Below are positions 8,424 through 16,283 of a stretch of 64,000 nt of DNA, in pieces (position 1 is the stretch's first letter; every line of letters begins with the position of its first letter). The notes under the pieces are model-generated. The model saw nothing but the letters and a program-made list of their open reading frames with translations, had not been told where the DNA came from and did no database searches. The stretch is from Natrinema sp. HArc-T2. Lineage in GTDB: Archaea > Halobacteriota > Halobacteria > Halobacteriales > Natrialbaceae. Position numbers and translations under genes: made by a program. The stretch is from assembly GCF_041821085.1 (NCBI RefSeq), contig NZ_JBGUAZ010000004.1, forward strand, positions 248,001-312,000, read 5' to 3'.

Positions 8424-9539
8424 TCAGACCCGATCGGCCTGTCGCGTTCCCTCCTCACGCCCCGCGTCGGACAGTCGTGATTCCGCGACGGCAAACGTAA
8501 GCGTACTTGCGATTCCGAGTACCGTCCCTGCCGTCAGCGCTGCCGCCAGATAAGCGATCTCGACCTTGCCGAGGAAGAACGCGCTCACCGCGTGGAGGAC
8601 GACCGCGATCGAGAGTACGTAAAAGGGCGCATTGAGATAGCGCCACTCGAGCGAGCCAGCGATGTACTCGTCGGTAATCTGGCCGAGACTGGTCGTCAGT
8701 CCGGCAGCGGCAAACCAGTGAATCGAGCCGTAGACGAGCGCGGCGAGCATGACGGGAGCCTCGAGGTCGCCACCGGTCGATGTCCGGACGGCCTCGAGGC
8801 TGTCGTGTCCGCTGACGCCTCCGAGAACGAACAGAGCGGCGGCGACGACGTACGCAAACAGGGTCGTCCGACCGGCATACAGCGATCGGCGAGCGCGTTC
8901 GACCGCTGTGTCGAGTCGATCGCCGAGGCCGAGCCCGCGCGAGATGAGATACAGGCCGAGCAGCGTCGACGTCGTTCCCAACACGAGCCCGGGGAGGTTC
9001 AGGACGGCTCCGACCAGTGCGAGCGGGTAGATCAACAGGAGAATGCCAAGCGGGATGAGGACTGTCCCGCGCGTCTCGGGGTCGTCTAACACCTGTTTGA
9101 TCGTGTAGTACATCGACTCTAAGTTCTGAGCCTGCCGAACGACGACCCGGCGAACGCCGTCGATGGGCACCCGCGAGCGGATGATCGGGATGACGGATTC
9201 GTCCTGTGCGCCGTCGGTGATCACGAGTGCGGTGACGTCTTCGCCGGTCGAGAGGCTCGCGAGGACGGTGTCGACCTCGTCGCCGACCTCGCGGTTGGCG
9301 CTGACGTCGCCCTGATCGTTACCGGTGACGACGGCGACCTCGACGCTCTCGTCGCGCTCGGCGAGATCGTCGTAGATGTGCAACCCCTGGAAGATAACGT
9401 TGACGTCCGAGTCCTCCGGATCCGCGGTCGCGAGGGCGACGGCTGCCTCCTCGACCGGGTCGCGACCGATGACCGGCGTCGAGAAGCCGGTCTTGCGGCC
9501 GAGATCGTCGTCGAGGTCGACACAGAGGACCAGCAGCAT
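8424..9539 (-). CDS. DUF373 family membrane protein
   Basis: A 371-residue archaeal DUF373 protein. The N-terminal about 140 residues are soluble, starting MLLVLCVDLDDDLGRK with an Asp-rich first strand and then VTGNDQGD, ALVITDGAQDE and VVRQAQNLES, which are conserved blocks of the family. The remainder has about six transmembrane helices. Function is unknown; the family is nearly universal in archaea. It converges on the prenyl synthase (9-base gap) and diverges from the radical SAM gene, sharing a 195-base region rich in palindromes. Confidence 0.87.
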   Translation of the reverse strand: MLLVLCVDLDDDLGRKTGFSTPVIGRDPVEEAAVALATADPEDSDVNVIFQGLHIYDDLAERDESVEVAVVTGNDQGDVSANREVGDEVDTVLASLSTGEDVTALVITDGAQDESVIPIIRSRVPIDGVRRVVVRQAQNLESMYYTIKQVLDDPETRGTVLIPLGILLLIYPLALVGAVLNLPGLVLGTTSTLLGLYLISRGLGLGDRLDTAVERARRSLYAGRTTLFAYVVAAALFVLGGVSGHDSLEAVRTSTGGDLEAPVMLAALVYGSIHWFAAAGLTTSLGQITDEYIAGSLEWRYLNAPFYVLSIAVVLHAVSAFFLGKVEIAYLAAALTAGTVLGIASTLTFAVAESRLSDAGREEGTRQADRV

Positions 9540-9616
9540 CGGGTTGTGGTTGCACGCCGCGCTATTTCCGTCTTCTGGGACAGCCTATCTCATCACGCGT
9601 CCGACGAGTATCGGAT

Positions 9617-9670
9617 CGTCTCGAGACGGTCGAATGCACCGTTCGAGCGATCCGTCCCACGGGACGGATC
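9617..9670. promoter_or_regulatory. Palindrome pair in divergent promoter region
   Basis: Two perfect dyads: CGTCTCGAGACG at 9617-9628 and a 22-base inverted repeat at 9649-9670 (10-bp arms GATCCGTCCC/GGGACGGATC, 2-base loop). They sit between the DUF373 gene (start 9539, minus) and the radical SAM gene (start 9735, plus). They could be regulator-binding sites or RNA hairpins; no regulator is assigned. Confidence 0.4.
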
Positions 9671-9734
9671 AACGAAGCACAGCGACGCCGTAATCCGCAC
9701 CCCTTTTGAGGCTCGGACGGCTACGGTTGTTCGA

Positions 9735-10730
9735 ATGATCTCGAAGGGCTGTGAGCAGTGCGCGAAAGGTGGGAAGATGGTGCTGTTCGTCTACGGCTAC
9801 TGCGACCAGCGCGACTGCTTTTACTGCCCGCTCGGCGAGAATCGCAAGAACGTCACCGACGTCTACGCCAACGAGCGACTCGTCGAAGACGACGAGGACG
9901 TCCTCACCGAAGCCCACCGGATGGACGCGCTCGGCACGTCGATCACCGGCGGCGAACCTCAGGAGGCACTGGGACGGACCTGTCACTACCTCGAGTTGCT
10001 CAAAGACGAGTTCGGCGAGGACCACCATACTCACCTCTACACCGGAATTACGGGTGGTCGCGAGAACATGCGACGGCTCTCCGAAGCGGGCTTGGACGAG
10101 ATTCGCTTCCACCCACCACTCGAGCAGTGGGGTAACCTCCACGGTTCCGAGTGGGAGGAGATCCTCTATATCGCCCGCGAAGAAGGCCTCACGCCCGCCT
10201 TCGAGATTCCCGGCATCCGCGCCGAAGAGGAGTTCCTCGAGTTCTTAGATGAAGGCGCAGCGGAGTTCTGTAACGTCAACGAGTTCGAGATGAGCGACGG
10301 GAACTACCGTCGGATGCAGGAACAGGGGTTCGAACTCAAAGAAGACCACATGAGCGCCGTCGACGGCTCCCGCGAGGACATCCTCGAGGCCATGGGCGAC
10401 CACGAACGAGTCTACTTCTGTACCTCCGTGTTCAAGGACGCGGCCCAGCACCGCCGCCGCCTGAAGCGCATGGCCCGCAACGTCCGCCGCGAATTCGACG
10501 ACGTCACCGACGACGGTACCCTCGTCTACGGGAAGACCTACGCCGACCCCGAACGACTCGAGGCCCTCGGTGTCCCCGAGGAATTCTACACCGTCAAGAC
10601 GAACCACGTCGAAGTCGCCTGGTGGCTCCTCGAAGAGATGATCGAGGAAGGCGATCTCGAAGACGGCGAGATCGTCGAGCAGTATCCGACCTACGATGGC
10701 CAGGTCGTCGAGCGGACGCCGTTAGCGTAG
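9735..10730 (+). CDS. Archaeal radical SAM protein with CX4CX2C cluster motif
   Basis: A 331-residue radical SAM enzyme related to archaeal pyruvate-formate-lyase-activating-like proteins. The N-terminus has CEQCAKGGKMVLF, a two-Cys motif, followed by GYCDQRDCFYCPLGE, where the [4Fe-4S]-binding Cys are spaced CX4CX2C rather than the classical CX3CX2C. SAM-binding GGEPQEAL follows about 50 residues later. The substrate is unknown. ATG 9735 is chosen because the motif starts five residues later; the in-frame upstream extension crosses the DUF373 promoter region. The last residues (GQVVERTPLA) are repeated in degenerate form downstream. Confidence 0.85.
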   Translation: MISKGCEQCAKGGKMVLFVYGYCDQRDCFYCPLGENRKNVTDVYANERLVEDDEDVLTEAHRMDALGTSITGGEPQEALGRTCHYLELLKDEFGEDHHTHLYTGITGGRENMRRLSEAGLDEIRFHPPLEQWGNLHGSEWEEILYIAREEGLTPAFEIPGIRAEEEFLEFLDEGAAEFCNVNEFEMSDGNYRRMQEQGFELKEDHMSAVDGSREDILEAMGDHERVYFCTSVFKDAAQHRRRLKRMARNVRREFDDVTDDGTLVYGKTYADPERLEALGVPEEFYTVKTNHVEVAWWLLEEMIEEGDLEDGEIVEQYPTYDGQVVERTPLA

Positions 10731-10837
10731 GTACCGTGGGCTGTTTTGGTGCAGGTTTTTGCGCGAGGGAGAGTCGAACGAACCCGAGCGGAAAACGATG
10801 CACGTGGCAAGTTGTCGAACGGACGCTGCCGGCCTGA
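10698..10837 (+). repeat. Degenerate duplication of the radical SAM gene 3' end
   Basis: The gene ends with codons for GQVVERTPLA and a stop (10698-10730). At 10805-10837 the sequence reads WQVVERTLPA and a stop, with substitutions mostly in third codon positions. Between them lies a spacer (10739-10804) that resembles the etfA spacer at 7288-7361 in order: GGCTGTTTTGGTGCAG, a T-run, GCGCGAG, then GAACCCGAGCGGAAAA. An older instance of the same duplication event type is the simplest reading. Confidence 0.7.
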
Positions 10838-11012
10838 TCGCGAACAAACAGTGTGAGCGAGCCGTCTTTTGCACTGTATAACGATCGTCCCGCAGCGTAC
10901 AACACCCAAAAACGGTCGTTCCAGTTCGTTTCCGATCCGTTCGCCGTCGATCGAGTTGTAGCCGTTTATCGAGGCTGTAGTAATGGCGACCGTCTCGGAA
11001 GACGTGGCTACG

Positions 11013-11714
11013 ATGCAATTCCGAAACGCCGCAGTAATCGCCGTTGCACTGCTTGTGGCTCTTTCCGGGTGTAGTGCCCTCGGAGGCACTCAAGCCGGTG
11101 AGCCGACAAACGAGACCGACACGAAGTCAGTGACTGAGTCGAACGCGAACGGATCCGACGACTCGGATAACACGTCGAGTGATGTCGAACCGACCGAGGA
11201 AGACACGAGCACGGATGGTGGTGACGCCACCGCAACTGCAGCGTGGTCTCCACCCGAAGAACCGAACCGACCGATGGAGGATAACCGTGAGGACCGGATC
11301 AAGTCCGTCACATTCGTCGACAAAGTGCCCGCGGAAAGCGGTGAGGGATACTCGAACTTCAACCTCGAGGTCGTCGCCAATACCAGTATGGAGAACGTCG
11401 ATCCGCCGGAACACGGCGACGTGGAGGGCGAGCCGTACTTCTTCGTCAAGATCAACGAAGACGAGCAGAAGATCATCGAGCGCACAGAAGAAGTCCGGAT
11501 GACGGAAAACGGCACGTTCACAATCGACGTTCGGCCAGCCGGGATCGAAGAATTCGGCGCGGGCTCACTGACCGTCGAAGTCTTCCTGATGGACGAAGAC
11601 AAAGACTGGGACGACATCTACGCCTCGGTTGGCACGGAGATTCAGTACACTCCGGACACGAGCACTGACAGCTCGAATTCGACCACCACCGATTCGGAGT
11701 CGACTGAGAGCTAA
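11013..11714 (+). CDS. Haloarchaeal lipoprotein
   Basis: A 233-residue exported protein. From ATG 11013 it has a short basic start, a hydrophobic stretch (AAVIAVALLVALSGC) and a lipobox LSGC with Cys around residue 20, so it should be lipid-anchored on the outside of the membrane via the Sec route. A Thr/Ser/Asp-rich linker to about residue 80 is followed by a beta-rich domain (VTFVDKVPAESGEGYSNF, then PYFFVKINEDEQKI) resembling Ig-like folds. An in-frame ATG at 10983 would bury the signal peptide. No function is recognised. Confidence 0.75.
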   Translation: MQFRNAAVIAVALLVALSGCSALGGTQAGEPTNETDTKSVTESNANGSDDSDNTSSDVEPTEEDTSTDGGDATATAAWSPPEEPNRPMEDNREDRIKSVTFVDKVPAESGEGYSNFNLEVVANTSMENVDPPEHGDVEGEPYFFVKINEDEQKIIERTEEVRMTENGTFTIDVRPAGIEEFGAGSLTVEVFLMDEDKDWDDIYASVGTEIQYTPDTSTDSSNSTTTDSESTES

Positions 11715-11746
11715 GCGTCGGCCCCGGGCGGTGACGGTCCGATCGA

Positions 11747-13114
11747 TCAGTCGAAATTGGTCAGGTCGACGCCCGGCAACGTGATGAGATTCTCCCGCCC
11801 GATGCGGAGTTTCTCGATCTCGCCGTCGTCGTCCATCTTCGACAGCAACTGCGAAACCTTGGCGTTCGACCAGCCGGTTTCAGAGACGATAGACGCCTGT
11901 TTCATCCGACCGCCGTTTTGTTTGAGCAGGCGGAGGACGCGCTCCTCGTCACTCAACAGTTCGGGATCGATGTCGTGGTGGTCGGATTCTTCGAACTCGA
12001 GGCTCGTTCCGTGCCCACGTTCACCATCGCTATCCTCAGCGACAGACTTGCCAGTTGTCGTCGAACCAGACGACGAGTTCACACCGGTTGCGGGCTCGGA
12101 CCGGTTGGCGGTATCCGTGGCCGGCGTGGCATGGTCGTTGGGATCGCGGTCGCCGAACCCGATCCACTTCAGCGATGGCAGTCGATCGGTCGGTATCTGC
12201 GATTCGATCTTGCCGTCACGTTGAGCCAACAGGTAGCCGCCGGTCCCGATGGCAGCGACGATTACGAGGGCGCCCCCGATCAGCCACCCCGACATCGACA
12301 GCGGAACGGTCCCGGTCCGAACGAACACGATCTCGAGTTCGTCGGTAGTAAAGTCATAGGGACCGTCCCAGGAGAGTTGCGTCGGTGTCTCGAGGGCATA
12401 CTTGGACGGCGCTTCGATGACGAGACGCTGCCCCGCAGTCAACCCCATCCACGTTCCGTGTTCCGACTGGAACGCGTCACCGACGTGGATTCGATCACTG
12501 TCGACGGTTGCGAAGTTCGTCCAGGTGAACGAATATGAGACCACACCGATCTGGACGTCCTCGTTTGTGGTCGCTACTTCATTGCTGTCGTCACCATCAG
12601 TCGACGAATCGATGATGCGTGGTTCGTTCCACTGAACGTCTTCGATCGACATCTCACGACCGGTTTCTTGTTGAGCGATGCGGCGGAAGTGCTCGAACTG
12701 TTCGGGGTCGGATTTGATAGGTCGCTCGCCGGCCTCGACCTGATCGGCGTACTCTCGAAAGACAGCAGTCTCGCTCTCATTCGTGAGGAGAAACCGACTT
12801 TCGATCGTCCAGCGAACGTCACCGTTATCGCGAACGGTGAGCCGGATTACCTGCTTTGGATCGGCTTCTGCTGTGGGATTACTCGACTGCACTGCAGTGA
12901 GAGGTGACACTGACCGATCGACCGATCGTGCGTGGGAGTCACTCGATATCGGGGACGATATTCGCTCCAGCGATGTCGGGGACTGATCGGCGACTGCAGC
13001 CGGCTGTTCGGGTGAGGGTAAAGCGGCTGCAGCAGGTAAAGCGACCACCGCTCCCAGGAAAGACGCCGCCAGGAGGGCTGAGAGGGCAACTGTGATGGCG
13101 GTGGATACCCGCAT
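11747..13114 (-). CDS. Membrane-anchored winged-helix regulator (DUF7345/DUF7343-type)
   Basis: A 455-residue protein starting at ATG 13114 with a signal peptide (STAITVALSALLAASFLGA). The outer domain, about 80-270, is beta-rich (VIRLTVRDNGDVRWTIESRF, TWMGLTAGQRLVIEAP). One transmembrane helix (GWLIGGALVIVAAIGTGGYLL, about residue 280) follows, then a Ser/Thr/Asp linker and a C-terminal winged helix: LSDEERVLRLLKQNGGRMKQ, SKVSQLLSKMDDDGEIEK. The topology suggests a sensor that binds DNA from the membrane. It is convergent with the lipoprotein gene (32-base gap) and divergent from the exported protein at 13317. Domain names are from family memory. Confidence 0.78.
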   Translation of the reverse strand: MRVSTAITVALSALLAASFLGAVVALPAAAALPSPEQPAAVADQSPTSLERISSPISSDSHARSVDRSVSPLTAVQSSNPTAEADPKQVIRLTVRDNGDVRWTIESRFLLTNESETAVFREYADQVEAGERPIKSDPEQFEHFRRIAQQETGREMSIEDVQWNEPRIIDSSTDGDDSNEVATTNEDVQIGVVSYSFTWTNFATVDSDRIHVGDAFQSEHGTWMGLTAGQRLVIEAPSKYALETPTQLSWDGPYDFTTDELEIVFVRTGTVPLSMSGWLIGGALVIVAAIGTGGYLLAQRDGKIESQIPTDRLPSLKWIGFGDRDPNDHATPATDTANRSEPATGVNSSSGSTTTGKSVAEDSDGERGHGTSLEFEESDHHDIDPELLSDEERVLRLLKQNGGRMKQASIVSETGWSNAKVSQLLSKMDDDGEIEKLRIGRENLITLPGVDLTNFD

Positions 13115-13316
13115 TCGTACCAACGGGTGGTTTCCCGGGGGAAAAAACCCTTTCCATCGAAAAATAAAATCTTACCGGCGGAAGTGAAACGTCTCGACGG
13201 TGGAGAGCGGTTCTGCTTTCGGTGTCAAGACCGTATTAGCAGCGTTTTATTTATCAGTACCGTGATCAGATAGCAGTGCGACCAGTTTTTGTATCAGGGG
13301 TGTTTACGGCTGGACG

Positions 13317-14552
13317 ATGAACCGCGCGATCACGCCCCTCCTCGCACTGCTGCTCGTCTCATCCCTGACTGTCGTCCCTGGGATGGCGACACCTGGAGTC
13401 TCAGCAGGCGCGCCCGCATCGATGTCGGTTCAAAATCAGGTCGCCACGGCCGACTCGACCAACAGCGAGCTGCTAACGGTGTCGAACACGACGAATCGTC
13501 TCTCGCTCGAGGAAGAGTCGAGAAGCGAGTACGCCGAATACGGCCCCGACCTTGGCGTAGCACTCGCAAGTACAGACGACGAGCTTCGGATCGATCACGC
13601 CCAGTATGCGACTATCGATCGGCAGTTTGACGATGCGACCGCGGAGGAACGACGTGCGTTACTCCAAACCGCATACGATCAGTTGAAAAACCGCTCGGAC
13701 ACTCTCAGGACGCGTGAAGAGCAGGCTGTAAGAGCACATGCTGCCGGAGAGATCTCGAGCACACAGCTCTTGCAGACACTGCTTCGAAACCAGCAGGAAG
13801 CAGCCGCCCTCTCCGAAGCGTTCGGTGAACTCGAAGAGCGTTCGGATCGCGTTCCTGGTAGTTCACTGTCGGTCGAAGACCAGCAGGATCAACTCGAGCT
13901 GTACCGCACTACGATTCGGTCGCGATTGAAGTCGGCTGCATACGGTGAGAACGACAGCAAGGACTATCTTGCTATTGAAACGTCGGAGAATGGGTACGTC
14001 ATCGCTTCTCTCGGCGAGAGCTACATCCGGGAAGCAGTCCGGTTTGACAATCGAGACACGTCGCGACCGACCCAATTCGACGACATCTTGGATGCGTACG
14101 AGCACAGCCGCCAGCTGTATCCCTGGGCATACGAAACGGTTCAGTCACCGTCGTTCAACGAATACACCACGGTACAACTGTACCGGATCGACAACAACCA
14201 CGATCAGGGCCATCTCATGGCGTATCTCGACGGCGGAACGGGTGATATTTATCGAGAGATGCAGGTTCTCGATTACAAGTCGCTACCCGAAAGCGAAAAC
14301 GGCAACACTGCGGTCACGAGCGGACTCGAGCTGTCGATCAGGGAAACAAAAGCGAACGGGCTAGCTACCGTAACGGTAACCGACGAAGAGACAGGAGAGC
14401 CCCAATCGGCAACGATCACGATCGACGGGTTCACGGTTGGAACGACAGCCGACGACGGCAGTCTCTGGTACGTGCCGCCCGGAGACGAGTACGAACTGCA
14501 GGCAGAAACGGAAGCCGGGACGACCGCTACCGTCACCCTCTCGAGTTCCTAA
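13317..14552 (+). CDS. Exported protein with C-terminal carboxypeptidase-regulatory-like domain
   Basis: A 411-residue protein with a signal peptide (TPLLALLLVSSLTVVPGMA). The mature N-terminal half is helical and charged (ERRALLQTAYDQLKNRSDTL, LLRNQQEAAALSEAF), predicted to form coiled coils. The C-terminus, from about residue 345, is a beta-sandwich with VTVTDEETGEPQSATITIDG, the pattern of carboxypeptidase-regulatory-like repeats. No transmembrane anchor is visible at the C-terminus. It probably belongs to a haloarchaeal DUF7096/DUF7094-like group, from memory. It diverges from the membrane winged-helix gene, with a TTTTATTTATC promoter-like tract near 13245-13256. Confidence 0.68.
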   Translation: MNRAITPLLALLLVSSLTVVPGMATPGVSAGAPASMSVQNQVATADSTNSELLTVSNTTNRLSLEEESRSEYAEYGPDLGVALASTDDELRIDHAQYATIDRQFDDATAEERRALLQTAYDQLKNRSDTLRTREEQAVRAHAAGEISSTQLLQTLLRNQQEAAALSEAFGELEERSDRVPGSSLSVEDQQDQLELYRTTIRSRLKSAAYGENDSKDYLAIETSENGYVIASLGESYIREAVRFDNRDTSRPTQFDDILDAYEHSRQLYPWAYETVQSPSFNEYTTVQLYRIDNNHDQGHLMAYLDGGTGDIYREMQVLDYKSLPESENGNTAVTSGLELSIRETKANGLATVTVTDEETGEPQSATITIDGFTVGTTADDGSLWYVPPGDEYELQAETEAGTTATVTLSSS

Positions 14553-14630
14553 TCGAAGGGGAAACACAAGCCCAGAAATCGACTGCTATTACTCGATGGT
14601 CGGCTGAACGATCGCCGATGTGTGGCCGAG

Positions 14631-14640
14631 TCTTTATATC
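14631..14640 (+). promoter_or_regulatory. TATA box for pilin-like gene
   Basis: TCTTTATATC is centred about 28 bases before the GTG at 14664. This spacing matches an archaeal promoter making a nearly leaderless mRNA and decides the start codon. Confidence 0.6.
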
Positions 14641-14663
14641 ACAACACGCGGCCAAGAGGTGTT

Positions 14664-15158
14664 GTGACCGAGGAGACGGACTTCGCTACGGCTACCGACA
14701 CGCGTGCCACGAGCCCGATCGTCGGGGTACTCATGGTGATTGCACTCACCGTCTGCCTGGCAGCTGTCATCGCAGTCAGCGTCGGGGCGTGGTCACTCGA
14801 GCCGGCCAGTCCAACCACGACATTCGAACTGTCAGCCGATGGGAACAACTCTGCAATCGTGATCACGCACGTCACGGGAGATCCCATCGATGTCGAGACG
14901 CTGTCAGTCACGATCGCGATCAACGGCACGACGCTGGCTGCACAACCACCGGTTCCGTTTGTCGGTGCGAGTGGGTTCGACGGGACGCCTGAGGGCCCGT
15001 TCAACGCGAAAAGCGACACGACGTGGACGGCAGGAGAGCGTGCCGGCGTGTCGATCGCCGGGACGAACAGTCCAACGCTTGCAGCGGGCGACTCGGTCAG
15101 CGTCACGCTCGCCGTCGACGGGCGAGAAGTGGCTACCCTCGAGGCGACGGCAAGCTGA
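14664..15158 (+). CDS. Type IV pilin-like protein (archaellin/pilin N-terminus)
   Basis: A 164-residue protein from GTG 14664, selected by the TATA box 28 bases upstream. The N-terminus reads TDTRATSPIVGVLMVIALTVCLAAVIA, the class III (PibD-processed) haloarchaeal pilin pattern RA-x-SPIVGVLL, with cleavage expected before the hydrophobic helix. The rest is a beta-rich head (TTTFELSADGNNSAIVITHV, TWTAGERAGVSIAG) typical of DUF1628-like pilins. It may form a pilus or a minor pilin. The nearby genes are also surface proteins. A GTG at 14622 is possible but precedes the predicted transcription start. Confidence 0.82.
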   Translation: MTEETDFATATDTRATSPIVGVLMVIALTVCLAAVIAVSVGAWSLEPASPTTTFELSADGNNSAIVITHVTGDPIDVETLSVTIAINGTTLAAQPPVPFVGASGFDGTPEGPFNAKSDTTWTAGERAGVSIAGTNSPTLAAGDSVSVTLAVDGREVATLEATAS

Positions 15159-15169
15159 GTCCTGATCGG

Positions 15170-15793
15170 TTATTTCGGCGCGCGACCGATCGTCGTGATC
15201 GCGACGTCGGGGTCGTACGACGGGCCCATGAAGGCGTGTTTGACCTCCTCGAAGCCGGCGGTCTTGAACATCTGATCGGCCTCGTATTCGTCGTAAAAGA
15301 GCATGATCGAGTCGGCCAGCAGTTGGCTGACGACGTTATCGGGATAGTTCGGCCCGACGACGAGGACCTGTCCGCCGGGTTTGAGGACGCGGCGGAACTC
15401 CCGAAGCGCGAGGATCGGATTCGGCCAGTACTCGATCGAACCCGATGACCAGACGACGTCGAACGTATCCGTCGCGAACGGCAGTCGTTCGGCGTCACCC
15501 CGATGGAAGTGAACCGGCGGTGCGCGTTTGCCGAACTTCTCGTAGGCCTGTTCGAGCTGGTGTTCACTCTGGTCGAGCGCATAAACCTCGTCGACGTGCT
15601 CGAGCAAGCCTTCGGTCGCGAAGCCGGTCCCACAGCCGACGTCGAGGACGGTCATCTCCTCCTCGATATCGAGCAGGGAGAGCGCATCGTTGCGCATCTC
15701 CTCGGTCCAGATGAAGGGGTTCACCTGATCGTAGACCCGCGAGAGGTACTTATAAAACAGTCGGGCACGGGCCTTGTTCTCGAGAAGTCCCAT
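15170..15793 (-). CDS. Class I SAM methyltransferase, quinone-biosynthesis type
   Basis: A 207-residue Rossmann methyltransferase. The SAM motif VLDVGCGTGFAT (about residues 48-59), the ALDQS acidic strand end, GDAERLPF and LKPGGQVLVVGP are all in order. The N-terminal ARLFYKYLSRVYDQVNPF and WTEEMR segments resemble the plant/cyanobacterial MPBQ methyltransferase (VTE3) and haloarchaeal menaquinone methyltransferases, so a ring C-methylation in quinone synthesis is likely but unproven. ATG 15793 is preferred over 15853. It is convergent with the pilin gene (11-base gap). Confidence 0.8.
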   Translation of the reverse strand: MGLLENKARARLFYKYLSRVYDQVNPFIWTEEMRNDALSLLDIEEEMTVLDVGCGTGFATEGLLEHVDEVYALDQSEHQLEQAYEKFGKRAPPVHFHRGDAERLPFATDTFDVVWSSGSIEYWPNPILALREFRRVLKPGGQVLVVGPNYPDNVVSQLLADSIMLFYDEYEADQMFKTAGFEEVKHAFMGPSYDPDVAITTIGRAPK

Positions 15794-15950
15794 TAGTGAT
15801 TGATTTCGATCCGATCGACATATGTCTGCTGTTCCCGGCGCTATGAGATGCAACTAACACGAAATTACTGGCTGTTCGAGATGGACACACACTGAGTCAC
15901 TTTCGCAACTACCATATACACGCTCTGGCAAACGTCTGATTGCTTAGAGT

Positions 15951-16283
15951 ATGCCGAGGCCAGAGGTTCTCGAACGAATTAAGTCGGTCGAAGACGAGGC
16001 CGACGAGATCGTCGCATTGGCAGAAAACGACCGCGACGAGCGAATAGCCGAGGCCCGGAAACGTGCCGAGGAAATTCGCACAGAAGCGGAACAGGAGGCG
16101 CAGGAGGTAAAAGAGCGCCGTCTGGAGGAAGCTCGCGAAGAGATCGATGCGGAATGCGAGCAGGTCCTCGAAGAAGGAGAACAGGAGCGCGAGGCACTCG
16201 CCGAGCGCGCCCGTGACCGGGTCGACGAAGTGACCGACCACGTCGTCGAACTGTTCCAGGAGGACGTCCATGCTCAGACCTGA
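15951..16283 (+). CDS. atpH: A-type ATP synthase subunit H (peripheral stalk)
   Basis: A 110-residue, almost wholly helical, charged protein (RIKSVEDEADEIVALAE, then runs of ERR/EAREE heptads), forming a coiled coil. Subunit H pairs with E in the peripheral stalk that stops A3B3 rotating. It is the first gene of the cluster. The coding end overlaps the next start by 14 bases, indicating coupled translation. A probable promoter lies in the AT-richer 15895-15935 stretch (CCATATACACG). Confidence 0.9.
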   Translation: MPRPEVLERIKSVEDEADEIVALAENDRDERIAEARKRAEEIRTEAEQEAQEVKERRLEEAREEIDAECEQVLEEGEQEREALAERARDRVDEVTDHVVELFQEDVHAQT

